From NCBI GenBank assembly GCA_021613535.1, contig CP075494.1, positions 8,184,001 through 8,248,000 on the forward strand: a stretch of 64,000 nt of DNA, read 5' to 3'. Source of the DNA: Adineta vaga (taxonomy: Eukaryota; Rotifera). Below are positions 1-12,000 of this stretch, in pieces. The notes beneath the pieces are model-generated. The model saw only the letters and a program-made list of their open reading frames with translations. It was not told where the DNA came from and searched no databases. Made by a program: the position numbers and the translations under genes. The stretch's first letter is position 1; the number at the start of each line of letters is the position of its first letter.

Positions 1-2545
1 TGAGATTGTTGTAAAGGTTTTTGTTCAGTTAAACAACGATTAACAGATATGATTGTTGATGGTAAATTGTATTTTTTGATTAATTTTGATGAATAACTCA
101 TATCAAATGTTGAATTATATTGATTAGAAAAATATGTGAGACGATTCTTTTCTAAAATTACTTTTTCCTGATTATCAACTATCAATTGTTTAACATCCAT
201 CGGTTGATAATATTGAAAACTTCGATGATAACTGCAACGATTAACATACAAATCATTGTTATAATTCAGATTTTTAAATTTTAATTTAACTTACAAATAA
301 ATACATGGAACATCATCAATATCTTTTTCCACTAAATACTTATGCATATCATTTCGTATACGAATCCAAAGATTCGATGGTAAACGAAATAAACTCATTG
401 GTGGTAAATAATGAACAAAAACGGCTTGTAAAACTTCATCATCTAGCAAAAGAATATCTTCTATTTCAAGTTCACTTAATCCACCAGATAATTGAATATA
501 ACGCATCGAACGTCGAAATAAAATTTGACCATGTTTTATACCTAGTTGATTGTATAAATATCAAATGGCATCACGTGTAGTTTTAATTGAGAGAAATGCT
601 TTATCAGGTATTTCATTATATGAATGCCATGTTAATGTTTGATCATAAAGTAAAGAAATCAATAGTGGAGAGATATGATGACGTATGGAAAATTTCGGTT
701 TTAACCAGTCATATTGAATTGTTGTTAGAAAACGTCGATCTTTCTCTAACCATGATTGAAAAACTTGTTGAGCAATATGTTCATCAAATGGTTTTATTTC
801 AATTTCAGTGAATTGATTTTTATAGATTGTTTTCAATTGATCATAAATTTGATAAGCTGTTCTTTCGATTTCAATTTCATCAATCGTTTCCAAATGATAA
901 AGTGAACAGATTTGTTCGATTATGGATATTAATGGACGACGAATATCACTTGAAGATGGAATAGCACCCAAAAAACGAATTATTATAGAGACAGAATTTG
1001 ATTGGGAATACCATTTAGGAATCTACAAAAACATACTAATGATTAGTTCTGGTAAAACACGATTATGTCTTACTTCATTCACAAGTTTTGCCATAATTGA
1101 TGATTTTCCTGTTCCAGATTGTCCAACTAAAATACAAGACCCATGCTCTGTAGTTGTAATATATTCTTTAACCTATAGATGAGTATGAATGGATTTCGTC
1201 TTATATAAAATCATTCAATACTACTTGATCAAAGATTTCTGATCGAGGAAAGAATCGTTGAACTAATAAATTTGATTGAATCGCGTGTTCTAACACTTGA
1301 TTGTATAATTTATCCTCTCGTTTATGTTCATGAATTTTCATATGAAAATCAATTTGTATTTTAAGTGCTTGATAAAATCCTCGAAGAACTGATTCAGATA
1401 TTTCGCTCTACTAATATCATCTTTCCACTGTACCTAAGAAAAATCACTGAAGAATGTTATGGTGGATATGAAACCATGTGACAGACTTGATACGAATAAA
1501 TATCTGATGGATCCAATGACTGATGAAGTAAATTTTTAATATCATTTAATAATTGTTGTGTTTCAGTGATATTTTCTGTCTCTGGAAATTTAGAATCAAG
1601 TTTTTCAAGATCATTTATTTCACGAAAAAAACAAATCATTCGTCGAACTTTATCTTTATTATTTTTCAAAGCTCGATATATTTCTTGTGCCGTCACTAGA
1701 ATTGAAAATATGATCATGTTTGTTTCCTCTCTCTCTGCGAAAATCTTTACCTGAGATATGAAATTCATCTCGTTCATTTTTGGAAATCAATTTTTGTTCG
1801 TAACAAAGATCTGCTGCTTTTCGTAAGATATTTTGTAATTTCTTTTCTGATTCATTCCATTCTTGTTGATCTTCAATTGATCGAAGAAAATATCGTTTAT
1901 CAACATAATTCTCATCTAATTGATACATTTGCGATAGAAGATTTTTCTCTTCGACATTCGATAAAAGACATTGTTCAAACGATTGAAATATATAAGAAGG
2001 AATACATGCTGGTGCAAAACGACTGCCATATCGATGACTTAATAAAACCTTCAGCTAGCAGATAGACAACAAACGTAAAGTTCAAAAAATCAGTCTTACA
2101 ACACAATTTGTAGCCATGGACAATTGACAACAAGTATCCAATTCTTGAAGACACATATCTACTGTTCCATGAGTATTCGCGGCAGTTGATTGGATCCCCC
2201 AACGCATGTCTGAATACTTGAGGAAAAAACTTTGAATTCTACTTGAAGATACAGATAAACACAGATATTTTTCACCTGAAATTGAATGTTATATTTAGTG
2301 AGACAATAGTCACGTAATCGAGGGTAGACAAGATCGATAAGACCATTTCGTTCTTCAGTAGTATCTAATAATAAGAAATAACATTCCTTGATTTTCATAG
2401 AAAGCTTTTGTTTCCTGGCAGCCTACCAGTAAATGTTGAACTAACAAAAACACGCACAGAATTTAATTTACGATCTCCAACATGATCAAATCGACCACGA
2501 TACAATTGTTCATCGTCTATCGAGTGTCAATATAGATCAACCTAC
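1..2545 (-). pseudogene. NACHT/DUF4062 protein, NWD1-like, N-terminal part, disabled copy
   Basis: Members of this family are cytoplasmic STAND-type NTPases: an N-terminal DUF4062-like domain, a NACHT ATPase, then usually WD or TPR repeats. Following short introns on the minus strand gives, in order, VRVFVSSTFTDT (near 2450), an arginine/leucine helix ending YNIQFQ, then YSDMRWGIQ (near 2200), ISVTAQEIYRAL (1700), and a Walker A loop GQSGTGKSS (about 1100). Downstream come the NACHT helical parts (971-561) and LSELEIEDILLLDDE (about 450). The C-terminal repeats lie beyond position 1. Three lesions are visible: an in-frame TGA at 561-563 inside a conserved helix, a one-base frameshift near 1373-1378 between two homologous reading frames, and a TGA at 2527-2529 just upstream of the first recognisable residues, which could also be an unrecognised intron. 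Everything else is well conserved, so the decay looks recent. No start codon could be assigned. Confidence 0.75.
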
Positions 2546-4099
2546 AAAAAAAAAAACTTTATTGAAAATTTCAGCCATCAAGTTTGTGTTTTCTTTCTCT
2601 TCTTCCACACTATACCAAATTACCTCATGTGGTTATGTTTCGACTTTTTTCTCATTCTTCTTATTCGTTTTTTTTCTGGATATGTTATTATAGGTAAGGA
2701 ATCATATCGTTTATGAAACAAACGTATTGTTATGGAAACCTAATTCAAATCAATATTTATTTATCTATCAAATACATTAAGGACAAAAATTTCTTTCTGA
2801 AGTGTACAAAAAGGTATTTGTCTCCATTGTAAATCTCATAGGAGCATTGTTTTCATGCATATTCATATTCATTGATGAACCGCCCATCCTTTACAAGCTT
2901 GAATAAATTCTACGTTAGTATAAGCTTTGTAATGAAATGATACTAGTCATGTTGTTTTGAAATTACAATGAAAATAAAAGAAATGTGAAAATATTCTCTA
3001 GTAAAACAAAAGCATGATCATACAGATTTCTAAAATAACCGCTCAGTTCCACGGATCACGGCAGAAGAGCAAAATCTCTTCTAAAACCCATAAACTTTTA
3101 TCCGTATATATTGATTTGCATTTTGTTTCATATGTGTTTTACATTTCATTGATAAAACCCGTATTATCGCAACCATCTAAATAATGGTATCACAAAGACT
3201 GAAACATTGGCAAACGAATCATTTATTGCATTTTTTTGGAAATAGATAATTATAAATCGAATAGTAATTCTTATAAATGAAATCAGCATGGATCATACCG
3301 ATTTTTTTTCAATTTTTCAATTAAACATTATCAATCAATAAAAAATACCTGCATTGTTTTTTTTAAGAATACAACTTCAATATACGATGTTTGAAAAAAT
3401 CGCTGATATTCAGTACTTTTGTGATATTTTTTTATTCTTTCCCACAATAATATTTTTACACACCTTTATTCACTACCAAAGCTGAAAAGGACTAAATATA
3501 CAACAAAATGCTTACAAAATGTTCCCACCACTCATCTGACGACTCCTTAGGAACAAAAATCGCACATATCTAATCAAAAGAAAAATATGATTGTAATTAT
3601 GTCTGTTTATTGACAAAGTTTTATTGCACGAAAAGTTTATCACCTAAATCAAAATAAAATTTATTATTCTTTTTTTATTCTTACATAATCTTAATCTATT
3701 TTTTCCGTTAAGTACAATGCGTAGGCTACGATATTCATCCAATGGTCATGTATCATGCATATGGTTTTTTGCTTCAATATAGATGATTATGTATGAAACG
3801 TAATTTTTTTTAGATGAAAAAGAAGATAACTGATTTGTGAATAATTATCTGCGTCATATGATGCGAACTTCGACATCTTGTAAAAGCTGTCCTTGATTAC
3901 GCGAACAATAAAAACAATAATCTATTTCTAAAATGCCACGTCATTGTAGGGATAATTTTATAAAAAAATAGCCATGAAAGAGGACAATCATCTGTTTGAA
4001 TTCTCACGCTCACGCATTGTTTGTGAAGAGAAAGTTTTAGAGAATAAATAGTCAGCCTTTCACTTCAGTTATTTCATTAAGTTCGGTGAATAAGTGAAA
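2546..4099. other. Intergenic, no gene seen
   Basis: AT-rich sequence with stops in all frames. I see no coding homology, RNA gene or repeat. The last 100 bases should hold the promoter of the protease gene: an AATAAATAG box at about 4042-4050 is a possible TATA-like element roughly 55 bases upstream of the start codon. Confidence 0.5.
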
Positions 4100-5291
4100 A
4101 TGAAACTTGTCACGATTATTTTGTGCGTTTTTGTTGGTAAGTTTGAATTGTTCGATGCTGAAAATATTCTCTACATATTTGAATGCAAAAAATAGGTGTG
4201 CTCAGTGCTCAACACACCAAAGATTCATGTGGTAAACGTCCACTCAAACCTGCCAGCGATGATAAAGTCGTAGGTGGTGTAGCCGCTTTACGTGGTGACT
4301 GGCCATGGTCGGTAAGTATTCATGATTCTTTCTATAGTTTTTGTTAATGAAAGTAATCATATCATACGATTGATAGTGCTCCATGCGTTACAATGGTCGT
4401 CATATCTGTGGTGGATCATTGATCAATAGCAGATGGATCATCACTGCTGCTCACTGTGTGTAAGTAAAAAATAGAATATAATCATTTAGAATCTTATCGA
4501 TTCCTTTTTATTTGTATTTATACAGAAGCTCAACCGTCGCATCATACTATCAATGGAACTGTGGTAGCCACGAATTAAACAAAAATGTAGGAAAAATAAT
4601 CTAAGAATACATATAGAATGAAAAAATTATATCTAGGAAACATACTCACAACAACTTAAAACAGCTACTGTTGTTAAACATCCATCATACAACAGTCGAT
4701 TGATTCAAAATGATATCGCTCTTTTCGAACTTGAAGTGAGCATTTTTCTTTCGAACATTGTGAAATATTGTTAACAAATGATGTTTTGTCTTTTCTAGAA
4801 AGACATCAGTATTGATGACTATAATATGCCAGCTTGTTTTCCAGCTGCAACCGATGTTTATGAAGGTAAAGAATCATGGGCTACCGGTTGGGGTTCAACA
4901 TTCTCCGGTGGTAGTGTTTCCAATATCCATATGGAAGTTGCTATGCCAGTCTTAACCGATGCTGCATGCAAAAGCAAATTCGGTGGTACCAATAACATGT
5001 TAGACCCCAAAACACAAATCTGTGCTGGTGAAACAGACAAAGGTAAAGATACCTGTCAAGGAGATTCAGGTGGTCCATTGGTTGTTAAACATGCTGATAA
5101 CAAATGGCGTATCGTTGGTTTAACATCATGGGTAAATATTTTAGCTTTTTGTCACCATGAAATAATAGAATTATCATTGAAATATATCTATTTAGGGTTA
5201 TGGCTGTGGTGATGGTGGTGTCTATACTCGTACATCAGCTTATCGTGATTGGGTTTTAGGTTTTGTTAAAACACTTCCATCAGGTGTTTAA
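4100..5291 (+). CDS. Secreted trypsin-like serine protease
   Basis: S1-family endopeptidase of about 274 residues, seven exons with introns of about 55-70 nt. The first exon (4100-4136) gives a signal peptide, MKLVTIILCVFVG, followed by VLSAQ. A propeptide ends at SDDK before the activation site VVGG, so zymogen cleavage would be by a trypsin-like enzyme. The catalytic triad is complete: His in ITAAHC (about 4440), Asp in NDIALFE (about 4715) and Ser in CQGDSGGPL (about 5060). The residue six before the catalytic Ser is Asp, and glycines line the pocket in the final exon (GYGCGDGGVYT), so cleavage after Lys/Arg is expected. The stop is at 5289-5291, with AATAAA polyadenylation signals some 20 bases downstream. 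A digestive role is likely by family, but tissue cannot be read from sequence. Confidence 0.93.
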
Positions 5292-6443
5292 CTAACTATT
5301 TTCATTAAATAAATAATAAAAAATTGAAAGATATCTTCATGATTATCTGACAAATAATTTTTCTTGTAAAATAATGTTCAAATTTCTTTGAAAAGACTTT
5401 AACTTTACTAGGAATACGAACGTATATGAGTATAGTGCTAGTTAATATCAAAGTATAGACAAATAGGAACATTTGACAAGAAGCAAAATTTTCTAATTTC
5501 TCGTCGTAGTTATCAAATGAATTAGATCGTGCAATCAATTATGAGCATCTCGTCATAATTTCTCAGAATGTCTTCATAGTTATTTGATGCATTCAGGAAG
5601 TTGTTTTGGGGCATGTAAATGATTGTTAAATATCTTATGACTTTTCAAAGCATCATTTCGGTATGTTCTTTTTCTTTATAAATGGTAAAAGGTGCAACGA
5701 AATCGATTTCATCATCATCAACTCATAGATCAAGGTTTGCTTGTGTTGCCTTGTTTTGATAATAAATATGATGATAGATAATATCAAATCAGCAACAAAA
5801 TGCATTGATGTGTAACAACAAAAACAGTTATTTGGCCTTTAATTAATTACGAAATAAGTTTTTTTTTTCATCTTTGTTTAAAAAGCAAATCTTTTGTACA
5901 TGACTTCATTGATTTGAAGATGTGGACATATTTCTTTCGTCTTGAATGACATTATGGCATCTCGTCCGTCTAGCTGCATTCTTCGAAAAATTTCACTGCT
6001 GCCGATCATGTTCATCATAATAATCATGAGAAAAAAAAAAGAAAAAAAAGTAAAGTAGAGGAAGCCGATGGCATTTACACTTTCGATCAGGATAGACAAG
6101 AAAGAGAAAGAAAAGAAGAGCAAGAACGCGTACAGATAATGAGTGATAGAAAAAAAGAAGAAGAAGAAGAAGAAAGAAAGATAAACGACACGACGTGCAG
6201 TTGCATGTGTTTGTGTGATTTATTCTACATTTCTATTCATTGTTATTCGATTTTGGCATGTCTAAAACAAGAAAAGAAAACAGAATAATGAAAAAGATCA
6301 ATATATATATCGTAATTTATCGACCAGCACCGTTAAAAACAGCGCGCGAAACAAACAAAAAACGAAGCGTAAAATGCATTTTATTTTGTGTAGTAGTTAG
6401 TTAACAATGAAATGGCATGGCTGTATCTCTCTACTTTTTCCTA
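5292..6443. other. Convergent intergenic region between protease and CK1 genes
   Basis: Holds the 3' ends of two converging genes. It contains purine-rich simple sequence (GAAGAAGAA near 6155-6180 and A/G tracts at 6028-6130), which on the minus strand is a pyrimidine tract in the presumed 3' UTR of casein kinase. No gene seen. Confidence 0.45.
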
Positions 6444-7911
6444 TCAATCAGGTCCACTTGATGAATGTGTCGCTGCGGCAAAATGCTCGTCGTGATCAGT
6501 ACCATCTTCTGTTTTTCCTACTCCTTTACCTGATGTCGGTCCATTATTGCCCGTATTTGTCATCGCCATTTGTGTAGTTGAAGATGGTTGTGCTCCGGTC
6601 GTTGTACCGGCAGTTGCTGACGCGGTAATACCAGCTGTAGCAGTCGCTGCAGTAGTTGTGGATGATGCTGCATTTGCTGCTTTTTGTTTGAGCATCGTCC
6701 AATCAAAAGTATAATCATATTGATGATTTAGTGTTCGAAACAAAATGCGAAACAATTGACGTAAATACATATAATCAGGTGCTTCTTCAAAACGAAGACC
6801 TCGACAATAATTTAGATACATAGCAAATTCGGCTGGAAACCCCTAGAAATAAAATAAAATAATGTAATTTCTTTCGATAAATTTGAAGTATTTCTTCTAC
6901 TTTGCAAAGAATTTCTACAGGTGTTGACATTTTTTTCTCCGATATTTTTTCATATTTTTGTTTTTTGGTTGCGGCTTTAAGACCTTGCCAGGGTAATGAA
7001 CCACGATTAAAATACATCAAAACATAACCCAATGATTCCATATCATCACGACGACTATAATTTAAAACGAAAATATTAATTTTAAATCTATTTTTCTCAA
7101 ATGACGTGCCTTTGTTCGATACCAAGATGAGCATTAATAGATGCATAACGAGCTGTACCAGTTAAGTTCTTATCTTCTCGATAGGGAATGTGTTGTCGTG
7201 TTCGATTGTCGCGATATTTTTTTGCTAGACCAAAATCAATCAAAAACACCTAGAAGAAATCATTCATAGTTTCTTTCTAGAAAAAGAAATCTGAATTTAT
7301 TGAAAACTAACCTTATTACAATGTCGTCCAATGCCCATTAGAAAATTATCAGGTTTAATACTAAATAATGAAATGAATTGATAGAAAATGTTTTCAATTG
7401 AAGGAAAACTAACTCTCGATGGATGAAATTTTTGTTATGCACAAATTCAATTCGACCAATCATCTAAACAAACGAATGTTTGTTACAAAAATAACAAAAC
7501 TATAAATTATTGATTTCGTAGACATACTTGATCAGCAAGCATCAGTACAGTCTTCATAGTAAATCGTCGGGAACAAAAGTTAAAGAGATCCTCAAGTGAT
7601 GGTCCAAGTAAATCCATGACAAGAACATTATAATCTTTTTCTTGGGCATAATATCGAATATGAGGAATACCAATTCCACCTTGTAAAATTTTGTATAATT
7701 TTGATTCATATAATAATTGAGGATGACGTGCTTTGACTGATTCTAATTTAATTGCTACTTCTTCACCATTTGTAATATTTATACCAAGATAAATGTCACC
7801 AAATGAACCCGAACCAATCTTTCGAACTAAACGATATTTACCACCAATTAAAAATTCGTTTTTAGCCGAAAGATGTAACGATGAGCCGGCGCCTGATGCA
7901 TTGACTTCCAT
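6444..7911 (-). CDS. CSNK1A1: Casein kinase 1 alpha
   Basis: Ser/Thr kinase of 391 residues that phosphorylates primed and acidic sites in many pathways; in animals it primes beta-catenin for destruction and acts in clock and Hedgehog signalling. Six exons close exactly in frame: 7911-7528, 7463-7414, 7360-7312, 7249-7110, 7054-6901, 6842-6444. The ATP loop GSGSFGDIY, catalytic HRDIKPDN (split by an intron after the first two bases of the Asp codon), DFG in [13 protein letters not shown], and [11 protein letters not shown] are intact. The body matches animal CK1 alpha rather than delta/epsilon, for example [15 protein letters not shown]. The C-terminal tail of about 90 residues is a lineage-specific Ala/Thr/Gly-rich stretch. 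The intron between 7109 and 7055 begins with GC instead of GT. Confidence 0.96.
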
Positions 7912-9046
7912 CGTTGAAGTTTGATAGATTTCCTTGACTTCCGACGATGGGAATGGAAAAGAAAAGGAAAGAAAAAGGATCTGAAAAGGTGAAAAATATT
8001 TGTTAAATCAAATGACCATGAAAGAGTTCGATATACAAAACACATACACATACACACACACACAAGCTTTCATCTGATGATGTTAGCCATGTCTCCGGTC
8101 GATGTCCTTCGATCAGAATAGAATGACAAAATGAATTGATTTTTCAAGCATTTATGCAGTAAAAGGCATATTTACATCAATTAGCGACATCTACATATGA
8201 ACTAAAGTATCGTCTCTTTTTTACAAGAAAAAAATCAGTTATAACTTATTTGACAGCTAATATCTTTCTTCGATTTATACTATACAAGAAGAATTACAAT
8301 CAATATACTGTACTATATTTGTATCGGACATAACGTATGATTATCAAGCACAGTTTTAATGTAATGATAATCCAGTGTCAAGAAATTTGTAAAAAAGAAA
8401 TAAAAATTTGTGTCAAAATTCATAATTATATTTACAAAGTAAATTTTATTAGCATTTAAAAGTATTCGTTAGTAACGTAAATAAAGATGTACACATAAAC
8501 ATATTCATAGTTACTTTGACCATAAGTTACGAGAAAAACAAGAAAATATTTTATCATTGCGTCATGTAAGAACGAAATAAGATAAAAACGATAATGTTTG
8601 ATATTAATATTTTCATCATAACAAGATTCATCGATCGAGATGACGCATATCTTGCAACAAAACTTTTGCTTGTAGAAATATAGTACTGTATCAATACGAT
8701 AATAAAGATTATATTGATTGATACATCGCGACATAGTGATTTCTTATCAAAGTATTTTCATCATTTATAACACAAATAAACAAATTAACCTTATCTGTAA
8801 TGAATCTTTCGTCTGTTTATTTACAAAAAAAAGAAACAGTATTCTGTAATACTAAAATATATCTTTCAAGATGAGAATAACGCGATATACGATTCATATG
8901 TGTAGATGCAAGTGATTGTTTAATTTATTTTTATTTTCTTTTGCTCACTTTAGTTAATCTCAAAGGATTTTATTATATTCTATTGGAAATAAATACAAAT
9001 GAACGAGAAAAAAGAGAAAGAATAAAAAAAAACTTTTCTTTTCGAT
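7912..9046. other. CK1 upstream region and 3' flank of the large orphan gene
   Basis: Presumed CK1 promoter and 5' UTR (minus strand). A pyrimidine tract ending CAG at about 7980 could be the acceptor of a 5' UTR intron. A CA/GT dinucleotide run lies at 8045-8063. The remainder (8100-9046) is AT-rich with no gene seen. Confidence 0.4.
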
Positions 9047-12000
9047 TTATTGTAAATTATATTTATTTAAAAGCCCGAGTACTTCTGTTGGTAATTGTTC
9101 TTGACTGGTCGTAATAATTTTTCGACCCGTTTGACTATCGATAATTTCTGTAAATACTGAATTTTGTTGTTGCTGCTGCTGCTGCTGCTGCTGACATGGT
9201 GGCTGATTTGGAGATGGAGCTGGATACCGATTATTGAATGCTACGGGTCGTCGATGATTTTGTTGTGGATAATTGTGATTACTATGTAAACTATGAAGTG
9301 AAGGCGATGGTGAAGGTGGATGAGACAATGTTGAAGGAGCGTGTAATTCATGAACTGATTGATGTCGCGACAAAGGTGAATGCATCGTAGGTAATTGTAC
9401 ACGAAAATTAGTTGTTTGATTGCATGGTGAAGGTTGAATTCGTGGACGTGGCTGTGATTGAGAACGATCTAAATGATTCTGTGAATGAAATGATTGTTGA
9501 ACAACTCGATTCGTTGATGGTGACCGATGATGAAGATTATCAGTTGATTGTGCACGATCATTAACAGACACAGGTACTAATCGATCAGGCATTTTTTCAT
9601 AACGAACAAGCGTCTCTGTAACATAATATTTCTTTGCTGTTGCTGCTTGTCCTCCACCTTGAACACTAACTCCTGATTGTTTTTGTTGATGATGATGATG
9701 GTGATGTTGTTGTTGTTGTTGTTGTCTACGACATTGTTGTAATGTTTGTAAATATTTATTCGATTCTACTTCAGTACGATTGTCACGTGATAAGAACCAA
9801 CGTAATGTTCGATCAGTATACGATCGTGCTGGATATTGCGGTGAAAGAACTTGCTGAGCAGTTTGACGAATTTCTTGTTGAGTTAATGGTGGTATCACTG
9901 TTCGATATGGATCATTTACAATAACATGCGGAAGTGATGAACCAAGTGGACGACCTTCACGTGCTTCACGATCAAGTATATAAAGAATATTCCAATATCG
10001 TAATGCATATGGTAAATCAGTATACATAACACCTTGATATTCATAGGTAGTTTTTTCTTCAATTTTAATTGTTTCTCCGGGTATACGTATATATCGAATT
10101 CTTGAACGTGGTCCATCTTCTTGTAGATAGTCCGTTGAATATGAACGACGTAAAGAATTTGCTGCTGATTCATTAATATAATCATCAACACGAACAAATA
10201 ATTCTTGTTCTTTAGCAGTTTGTTGTTGTTGAATTTGTTGTTGACTTTGTTGTTGACTTTCATCGTAGTAATCTTTGACATGAATTATACGTGCACGAAC
10301 ATAACGTTGTCCACCTGAATAAGAAACAGATAATGAACGACGTGGTGGTTCATTTTTATAACGTGGTGGAGCATGTTCATGTGGCCGGATTGATTCACGC
10401 ATTGAATGAATCTCACGTTCAATTAATGCACGACGTCCGGAACCTAGTTTAGGAAATAAACGAAAACAATTAGCGATCTTTTATGCTCAAATATTTTAGG
10501 AAAGTAGAGGAGAAGAAAAAACGGACCAAGATAAAATTCAGCTTCTGATTGATGCCGTGATGGTGGAGGAGGATGTGGTTGCGTTTGTCGATAATGTTGT
10601 TCAAGTATACGTTGTTGTTGTTCAGTTTCACGACGATATTTTGCATAATCGAATGGTTTGGGTGTAACTTCTCGTTTAACAACTTCTTGTTGAGTTCTTT
10701 TTATTGTGATTGTTGATGGTTGAGATGCTAAATCTAATAGATAATATTCATCACGTGCTACTAATATTAAATGACGTTGTTTTTCTGCTTGGGATGTTAA
10801 ACGAAGATGAGAACGATGTATCTGACAAAGTCGATGAATAACAGTACGATAACGTTGAACAATACGTAATGATGTTGTTACATCTGTACGTGACACTCGA
10901 CGAACATCAGTCGAATTACTGTGTTGATAATCATCTCGCGATGAATAATCAACAAGGTGTAGTAAAGAAATTAAATCAGCTAATTGTTGAGATATTTCAT
11001 GTTCTAATTCAGGACTATTCGGTTTAAAACGACCACTCGTACGAGAAACAATATCATCGACAATTTCTTTTTTCACGGAAACATTCATTTGACGACGTTC
11101 GGTATTAGTTGCAGCTAATAAGACTAATTGAGCACTACCTGCAAATAAAGAAAACATACAATGACTGATTTGAGAAAGATTATTTTAAAATTTTTGTTTT
11201 ACTCCATTCATCTGTAATAAACATAACAACTATCGAACCTACCATAATGATTCAGTTCATATTCAATTTCACAACGAATAAATAATGGTAAGTGTTCCAA
11301 TCGTCTTTCATGTTCTGTTCTCATTCGATGTCCTTCTTTAGTATAATAATGTATTGTTATTGTTGGAGGAATTGTTTTATCTTGCATTTCATCTTCATCT
11401 TCAACATTGATATGTGAACCATAATCACGTCGAACCAATTGATAATCAGCATCTGATACAGTAACAATAACATGTAATTCAGTTGATTTCAATTCTTCAT
11501 TTGTATACGTTCGTTCAATGCGTTTTAACTGTTTTTCAAAACGTGTTTCTGCACCATATTGAGTTTTTTCTTCATAGGATACAACAAGACATTTACATGC
11601 ACCACGTGTATGTATTTCATAAACTTCTAATGAACGATTTTCATGATCTTCTTGTTCTTGTCGATCGACTTGACGGCGAACAAAATTTCGATTGACTTCA
11701 TGTCCTTGATCAACCGTTACATGTGATGCGACTTGATTATATGATGAACGTTGTTCAGTAATATTTTCAATATGTTGTTCAGGTATTGGTTGTTGATTCA
11801 TTTGAAAACTATCTTTATCATCGATATAAATAACTGTACTACCAGTACCATCTTCATCATCTTCACTTGAATGATGACTGGAATGGCGTCGTTTAACTTC
11901 ATATCTTGTAGTTGTTGTTGTGGTTCGAATTACTTTACTTACTTCACCATCTTCAATAGCAGTTGCCGATACTAACTGTTGTCGTTCTCGAACTGGTCGA

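Noticed and set aside
1736-1751. A 16-nt micro-intron or AG-repeat frameshift in the NACHT gene
   Set aside because: A normal intron of about 55 nt (about 1697-1751) from gtaaag to ttctag restores the conserved ISVTAQEIYRAL, so neither a micro-intron nor a frameshift is needed there.
5878-6123. Minus-strand ORF with a hydrophobic N-terminus
   Set aside because: Phe/Ser/Ile-rich translation of A-rich sequence in the presumed CK1 3' flank. No splice partners or family resemblance.
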